Part shown: in pieces, positions 57,595 to 64,000 of the stretch
How positions within the stretch are numbered: the first letter of the stretch is position 1
Layout of the letters: each line of letters begins with the position of its first letter
Origin: Periplaneta americana
Lineage: Eukaryota; Arthropoda; Insecta; Blattodea; Blattidae
DNA length: 64,000 nt
Direction of reading: 5' to 3'
NCBI RefSeq assembly: GCF_040183065.1
Contig: NC_091120.1
Coordinates: 193,241,627 to 193,305,626, forward strand
Notes under the pieces: model-generated
What the model was told of the DNA's origin: nothing
The model's database searches: none
Seen by the model: the letters and a program-made list of their open reading frames with translations, nothing else
Translations under genes and position numbers: made by a program

Positions 57595-59404
57595 TTAAGT
57601 TAATTTAGACGTATTTCTACATATGATTAAAAAAATAATAAGCGTTGCTATGCACAATAAATACAAAGCTAAAAGTTCATATTAAATTACTGTGAGAGAA
57701 ATGAAAAAAAAAATTAACACTGAGGGTGTATGCTTGAGAAATTGAGCGATGAACTTTCAGATTGCTGGCCGGTTTGTGTTCGCATGGCAGGAGATTTGAA
57801 TGCATAACTTTGTCAATTTGATAGGTATATTAAAGTTTCTTACACAGATATAACACTAAAAGGTCATAATTAAATTATTAATATAACAAAATTGAAAAAC
57901 CAATTCTTTTGACACTCGAAGGTGTATGTAAACCTTTAAGGTTAATTTTGGATTTATTAAAAAAAAAAACTAATAGTATAATCTTGGTCCATAATGTGAA
58001 GAATGAATTTATTCAGGTTTTGTGTTTTGTTTTGATTCAAGTAAAAGAGAACCAAAGAGAAAAATGCTCGTAATTCTTTCCCATGTTTCAGGCGAACTTA
58101 TACAGGGACATCATTTTATTTTTACTAACATTTTTAATATTAACCTGTCTATACCTTTAGAGAACCGGAAACACCGCTTGCTCCCCCCTCCAAGACAAAT
58201 CACTCTACTAGGTATAGGATGGAAGAAAAGTAGTTCATCCATTTACGTAAACTAGGAAATATCGCGATTTTGAGTTTGATAATTTTCATTAGGTTTTTCT
58301 TTAATCAAAGTACAGTACTGTATTAAGAATAAGTGTTTTTACTCACGAAGTGAGTTATCCATGCGAACGTATTCATTATGTAGTGTATACTGTCTACAGC
58401 ACATTAGCGTACAATATAGAGAAAGAAGTTAAATTGAAAAATAATCATAATATGAATATTTAAACACAATTTTGAAAATGGTGGCCGTTCATTTCGATAC
58501 AGGCTTCAGTTCTTTTGTGCATATTATCGCACTATAGACTATTGCATCTAATTCCAATTGCCAGTTTCGTCCTTCGTCCTAGTAACTCATGTTGAAATAA
58601 TTCTGTACCTACTCTACGTACTGTTAATTCAATCTTCACTTCTGCCCGACCCGAAAATATAAAATTACTCAGACATGCTATCTACTGTCCGTCCAAGTGG
58701 TTATGCCGCAGGATTGTAGAAAGGGAGGAAATCACGTGACAGTTAATTACTTAACGAGGCCCTTTTATTTAAGTTAAATTAAACAGCTGTATAATATTAC
58801 GTAAACGTCCAATTCCTAAGAGAAATTAATGTTTTCAGAAAAGAACTAAGACAGCCCAGCTTTTACAGAGGGGCGAGCAGAAGCAGGTGGGGGAAATCGG
58901 GATGCGACGTAGGCAAACGGACAGTACCTGTGCGAAAATATGATTCGATATTGAAAGCTCTTTCGTCACTGGAAAAAGCGAACATATTTCTGGAACGTAC
59001 TATACTCAGTAACTCAGTACTGCTTACTACCTGCGGTCTTGGTTCTGTGTGGAGTTGGAGCTTCCTTAGTAGAAGGGGTGGAAGTGAAGTACATTCAAAA
59101 ACTCAGGTACAATAAAAATTGAAGTAAAAATAAAATGATGTCCCTGTACTTGGAGACAATATAAAAAGTGACAATTTAGACATTACGGAAGTACATGTAA
59201 CTATGACGTGTGAACAGCTAGGTTTCGTTGAATTCTATTCGTATGTGCAGCTGTTGCTACGAAGTAAAAGCACACATTAGCTCAGATATATAAATATGTA
59301 GGCTATGCATTACGTATGAACATGCACACAAGCTCACACATCCCACCCACAAGGTGTTGATGAAGACGCATCCACACCCAGTGCTGTAACGTATTACATA
59401 ATAC
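57595..59404. other. Long stretch, nothing recognised
   Basis: 1.8 kb, mostly AT-rich, without a feature I can support. Confidence 0.5.
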
Positions 59405-59534
59405 AGTAATATTCTACGTAAGCATTTTGACGTGAAACATATGTGTTTGAGGTACAAGAGAGAAAAATTGTAACGCTTTGACATGAAAGGTTTACTCTGA
59501 CGTCACTCGTGGTATTATGGAAACGTTAGTATAA

Positions 59535-60375
59535 AGGTACGGTCACACGTCGCTACTTTTGCTGCGCAACTTTTGTACTGCAGCTGCAAAAGTTGCGTGT
59601 CGTGTTCACACGTAAGCCGAAAGCAGCGCGCTGCACGCTACTTTTCGTGCTGCGCAACCCAAGTGCAGCAAAAGTTGCAACTGGAGGTTGCGAGTCTGTT
59701 CACACACAAGGCGCTACTTTTGCAGCCGCAGTCATGCTGCAGGTTTCCATCTGCGTGTCGACTTCTCAATATACATTTTGTGGTTATGTTCGCATTATTA
59801 ATAAACTCATGCGAAAGCTTACTTATCTATTATTTGCTTTTCTGTCTTAACTAGTATTCAGAAATTGGCATTATTTTTACTATAAAGCTTTTAAAAACGC
59901 CTATATACTTAATTGATAACCAACAGCATATTCACGTAATCAATGTTGGCAACCCTCCTGTTTGAAACTACGCTACAGAAAATTAAAAAAAAAAAAAGTG
60001 AATTATATCGTCAGAAAATATGCTCAGACTGTATTGTGCATTTAATAACTGTTACAAATAATTTATTTTCATCACATCTAACATTAAAATACATCCAAAC
60101 AATGAAAGTATCATTGGCATATTTGGGTGGTAACACTGGTCGCAACCGCAGCAAAAGTTTCAACAAAACCGATATCAAAAATGCTGCGGCTGCAACCCTG
60201 AGAACCCTGTTCACACGTCGCTACTTTTAAGTTGCGCGCAGCATGAAAAGTAGCGGGCAGCAGGTTCGGCAGCCGCTACTTTTCGGGTTGCACCGTTGTT
60301 CACACGTTGCAGTACGAGAGTTGCGCAGTTTTTTGTACTGCATCGCTGCAAAAGTAGCGACGTGTGACCGTACCT
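59535..60375. mobile_element. Harbinger-like MITE, TWA target, empty site visible
   Basis: Ends aggtacggtcacacgtcgct and (complement) aggtacggtcacacgtcgct, perfect for ~26 bp, flanked by TAA (59532-59534) and TTA (60376-60378). Units 2 and 3 of the tandem array read …gtgtaagatgaac… at this place, which fits one TAA without the insert. Subterminal regions carry many gctacttttgc/gcaaaagtagc and ttgcgc words in both orientations. No transposase. Confidence 0.8.
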
Positions 60376-61547
60376 TTAGATGTACTTCGTTCATCGTGGT
60401 TTTCCAGGCGGTTAGTCTCGATCCGTTGTCTATTTGATGTGCTCAAAGTTTTCCACACAATAGTCATGGAAAACAAGGGGAATACAACGAGGACAAGGGA
60501 TGAGGTTGCAAATTGCAAGGTTCCAAGTACCCCCCTTTATCTATTGAGGAGGAAGTGTACTTTCACGTCAAAAGTAGCTTAGGAAAACAAGAGCGGCCTA
60601 AATCTACGATACGGGTCCCACGGCTTTACTTTCCTCCCGGAAGAAGTCACGCTAAGAACCTCGGACTCCACGGTTAGCTTCATAACTGCAAGACCACAAG
60701 GGATATTAAGGATGAGAATTATGTTAGAAAAAACGGAATATTCTACGTAAGCATTTTGACGTGAAACATCTGTGTTTGAGGTACAAAAGAAAAAAATTGT
60801 AACACTTTGACATGAAAGGTTTACTCTGACGTCACTTGTGGTACTATGGAAACAGAAGTGTAAGATGAACGTGGTTTTCCTAGGCGGTTCGCTTCGATCC
60901 ATTCTCTGTTTGATGTGCTCGAAGTTTTCCACACAATAGTCATGGAGAACATGGGGAATACAACGATGACAAGGAATGAGGTTGCAAATTGCAAGATCCC
61001 AAGTTTCCCCACATACCTATTGAGTAGAAAGATGTAGTATCACGTCAAAAGTAGCTTAGGAAAACAACAGCGGCCTAAATCTACGATACGGAACCCATGG
61101 CTTTACTTTCCTCCCGGAAGAAGTCACGCTAAGAACCTCGGACTCCACGGTTAGCTTCATAAGTGTAAGACCACAAGGGAGATTAAGGATGAGAATTATG
61201 TTAGAAAAAACCTAATAATCTACGTAAGCATTTTGACGTGAAACATCTGTGTTCGAGATACAAGAGAGAAAAATTGTAACACTTTGACATGAAAGGTTTA
61301 CTCTGACGTCACTCGTGGTATTATGGAAACAGAAGTGTAAGATGAACTTCATTCATCGTGGTTTTCTAGGCGGTTCGCCTCGATCCATTCTCTGTTTGAT
61401 GTGCTCGAAGTTTACCACACAATAGTCATGGAGAACAAGGGAAATACAACGAGGACAAGGAATGAGGTTGCAAATTGCAAGGTTCCAAGTTACCCCCCCC
61501 CACCCCCTCTACCTAGAGAGGAGAAAGATGTAGTTTCACCACATACC

Positions 61548-62674
61548 TTACTATAATAATACCGGACAGCTAGCAGTTTTGCGTGCGAACGACGCTGGTG
61601 CTGCTACCTACCTGCCGGTGTGGAGATACTCGCGAAACAAGCTGTAATCAACTGCAATGTATATTGTTGCTGGGCTAGTTAATAGTTTTATTAATTAGTG
61701 CCGTGTTAAAATGTCAGGGTGTATGTGTGCTGTTTATAATTACTACAAAATTACAGCATTACAAATTGCTCCAAATCGTACTTTCGATTTCCGAGAGTTC
61801 ATAAAACGTGAGTCAACAAAATTTGTTATTAGGCCTAATGCCTTTGTCTGTGTTGCTAGAACAATAAAAATTAGGTTTTTTATTTAGGCCTAATAAGTGA
61901 ATAGAAGTTAAAATATATTGGAAATTTTAAGGTTTAGCTAATTAAGTTTTATTGTTGTCTACATGCCTTTACTAATAATTATTACAAGCATCAGAATACT
62001 ACCATTTTTATTTTTACAGTTGGCAGCAATGGGTATATAAAGCATTATTGTAAATTCATTCCTAATGTCAGAAATGATTTTGTCTCACTAAAGCAAAGAA
62101 AACATAATATGTAACAATTAATAATTACGGAAAGTAATATGAAGTATGCAGTATTCTCATAATATGCAGCTCTGATATAAGGTAATAATTTTACATTAAA
62201 TACTATTCAACATTTCTTAAGTGTTTCATATATAATTCCACATTAGTATTTTTATTTTTATTTTAGTAGGTTATTTTACGACGCTTTATCAACATCTAGG
62301 TTATTTAGCGTCTGAATGAAATGGTGATAATGCCGGTGAAATGAGTCCAGGGTCCAACACCGAAAGTTACCCAACATTTGCTCATATTGGGTTGAGTGAA
62401 AACCCCGGAAAAAACCTCAACCAGGTAACTTGCCCCGACCGGGAATCGAACCCGGGCCACCTGGTTTCGCGGCCAGACGCGCTTACCGTTACTCCACAGG
62501 TGTGGACTCCACATTAGTAACTCCCGTTTGAAACAATAGTCCGAATCTCGCTATGTTAATATTTGTATATGTGGACGTAATTCCATCCCGCTCCGCTAGA
62601 TGTCAGGTCCGCGATATTTCGCACTCACGCCAATGCAAATGCTACTAGTATACAGCTGTCCGGTATTATTATAG
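61548..62674 (+). mobile_element. THAP-type (P-like) element with perfect inverted ends
   Basis: ttactataataataccggac, agct at the left equals the complement of the right end. A frame from ATG at 61711 reads MSGCMCAVYNYYKI, APNRTFDFREFIKRE and meets gtgagt, like a THAP first exon with one cysteine changed to Tyr. No transposase. A SINE is nested at 62249-62507. Flanks suggest local duplication but not a clean TSD. Confidence 0.6.
62249..62507 (-). mobile_element. tRNA-derived SINE, exact 12-bp TSD
   Basis: tccacattagta at 62237-62248 and 62508-62519. The minus-strand head has A-box-like tgtggagtaacggtaagcg, anticodon arm tctggccgcgaaaccagg and B box gggttcgattccc, followed by a body (aacctcaaccaggtaacttg on plus) and a tail …cgctaaataacctag, taaaataaaaataaaaa. 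The overall design and wording match an abundant cockroach/termite-type SINE as I remember it. Confidence 0.9.
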
Positions 62675-62784
62675 TAAGATATTTGGTTTCACGTCAAAAG
62701 TAGCTTAGGAAAACAAGAGCGGCCTAAATCTACGATACAGAACCCACGGCTTTACTTTCCTCCCGGAAGAAGTCACGCTAAGAA

Positions 62785-63755
62785 TTGTATCCCCGCTTGA
62801 AATCACCACTGGTTCTCAGCCAATAAATTAGTATTAAATTGTAACAAAAGTAACATAATTCATTTTAAATCCTGTCCAAATTCAACATCGCAAATTTCTA
62901 GCGCAATAATTAACAACAGATCCCTATTAGAAACAACAACAACAACCAAATTTCTTGGCTTAAAAATCGATAATGTGTTAAATTGGAAACATCATATTAA
63001 AGAAATTACCCCCAAACTAAATTCAGCTTATTTTGCTATTAGATCTATGCAAAAGATAGTAAATATCAATACCTTAAAAACAATATACTTTGCATACTTC
63101 CACTCGGTAATGGGTTTTGGAATAATATTCTGGGGAAATTCCACAGATAGTAACAATATATTTCTATTATAAAAAAGAGTAATTAGAATAATAGTAGGTG
63201 CCAAATCTAGAGAATCGTATAGGACTGTTTTCAGAAAACTAGAAATAATGCCCGTGGCTTGTCAGTATATCTTTTCATTAATAGTCTTCCTCGTATGTAA
63301 TGGTGAAAACTTTGTAACTAATTCAACTGTTCATAGCATAAATACACGTCAAAAAATGACTTTCATACTCCATCGGCAAGTCTATCGTGCTATCAAAAAG
63401 GAGTGCGTTATATGGCAGTAAAATTTTTAATAGCCTCCCTATCGATATAAAAAATGAAACTCAAAACATAAAATTATTTAAGGCCAAATTAAAGAAGTAT
63501 CTAATTTCTCACTCCTTCTATTCTGTAGGTGAATTCATGACATTCAATAACACTTCATGAAATTGATACTAAAACTCTGTGTTGTACTAGTAGACTATAT
63601 TGTAAATCTGGTCTGTATATATTTCATCTGGACTGTGACTATAAATTAAGATTTTATAATAGTATTAAGTTTTTTGATTTGTTCCATATTCTAGCTGTAA
63701 GCATGTATGAATACCATGGAATGTTAATAAATACAATACAATACAATACCACCGC
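62785..63755 (+). pseudogene. Jockey-like LINE C-terminal part
   Basis: Reads ITKFLGLKIDNVLNWKHHIK, LNSAYFAIRSMQKIVN, KTIYFAYFHSVMGFGIIFWG, then a stop, KRVIRIIVGAKSRESYRTVF, and after frame changes NSLPIDIK-like text. This is the segment downstream of the reverse transcriptase in Jockey-type ORF2. The 3' end has aataaatacaatacaataca, an (acaat)n tail. It sits between the third ~480-bp unit and a diverged unit end. Confidence 0.8.
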
Positions 63756-63764
63756 TTTCGGTCG

Positions 63765-63862
63765 GGTGTGAACTCACGAACCTCTGATTCCACGACTAGT
63801 TTTATAACTGCAAGACCGCAAAGGATATTGAGGATGAGCATTATGTTAGAAAAACGTGGAAT
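63765..63862. repeat. Diverged end of the ~480-bp unit
   Basis: gaacctctgattccacgact, ataactgcaagaccgcaaag, gatattgaggatgagcatta, tgttagaaaaa parallel the unit end seen at 60655-60735 and 61130-61210. Confidence 0.75.
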
Positions 63863-64000
63863 TTCTTCGTTGCAACATTTTTCCAGCAAATGCCGACAGA
63901 AAAATAAACTCATTAGAAACACTATGAAAAAATTTTCGGTGAGACTACAGGAAGTGTCACTTATTGTTGATGATTTTTATGAGTACTTATTGTACCTACG

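Larger units (their letters stand above)
59405..62784. repeat. Tandem array of ~480-bp units, three copies
   Basis: tctacgtaagcattttgacg marks unit starts at 59413, 60742 and 61219. Unit 2 is 477 bp and unit 1 is 485 bp after removing its insertion. Shared blocks: tgacgtcactcgtggtatta, ctcgaagttttccacacaat, tgaggttgcaaattgcaag, cacgtcaaaagtagcttagg, ctttcctcccggaagaagtc. A more diverged piece follows at 63765-63860. Unit 3 is interrupted by 61548-62674. Minus-strand frames are conserved between units but have no known function. Confidence 0.9.

Overview
This window looks like gene-poor, repeat-dense DNA from a large arthropod genome. The mix of elements (non-LTR retrotransposons with WAGHVARM-type C-termini, many tRNA-headed SINEs, P/THAP, Harbinger, hAT, mariner, Penelope, pogo and Helitron relics) and the repeat wording resemble what I know from cockroaches and termites. 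Periplaneta americana is my best guess, by inference only. The only host gene part I recognise is one exon at 13781-13900. It is the first coding exon of a salt-inducible kinase (SIK2 type), with a CpG-rich leader, an upstream DREF-type site and a canonical splice donor. I find no second kinase exon, so everything from 13901 to the end may be intron 1 (over 50 kb) or may include intergenic DNA.

Layout. 1-2045 is a 77/78-bp satellite and 2580-4430 a purine-rich satellite of 98-bp units that become 119-bp units. 4.5-9.3 kb is a nest of LINE fragments, SINEs and a 14-bp-TSD retroposon inside a minisatellite. 9.6-11.1 kb and 16.5-17.8 kb hold P-superfamily elements carrying complementary halves of a THAP zinc finger. 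14.8-27.4 kb has several hAT and Harbinger derivatives, including one with a MADF/BESS accessory ORF and a nested LINE. 27.6-32 kb is a Jockey-like LINE end, then a Penelope-like element with a GIY-YIG domain that holds a palindromic SINE and a pogo element, then a Helitron. 32.7-37.6 kb is LINE debris, including a tandemly repeated LINE piece, and a hAT copy with a perfect 8-bp TSD. 38.9-43.8 kb is an inverted repeat pair with ~0.8-kb arms, and 44.07-45.78 kb a fold-back element with ~0.6-kb arms. 46.7-51.6 kb has LINE, hAT, Harbinger and SINE fragments and large microsatellites.

52.3-54.4 kb holds a DUF4817-type MITE directly beside a complete mariner-like transposon: matched inverted ends, TA duplication and an uninterrupted 350-codon transposase. 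This is the only apparently intact mobile-element gene here. 55.8-57.6 kb is a related mariner broken by a LINE tail that grew into a ~630-bp tetranucleotide array. 59.4-63.9 kb is a tandem array of ~480-bp units. One unit carries a Harbinger-like insertion, for which neighbouring units give the empty site. Another carries a THAP-type element with a nested SINE.

The most unusual observations are: two unrelated SINEs, each with an inverted duplicate of its tRNA-like head (long palindromes with outward-facing Pol III boxes) and a 12-14-bp TSD; a short GAATTTTTCTC core shared behind three different tRNA heads; recurrent tandem or composite P-element architecture; and strong excess of the palindrome TAGGCCTA. 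Coordinates of degraded elements are approximate. All similarity statements come from reading, not database searches.
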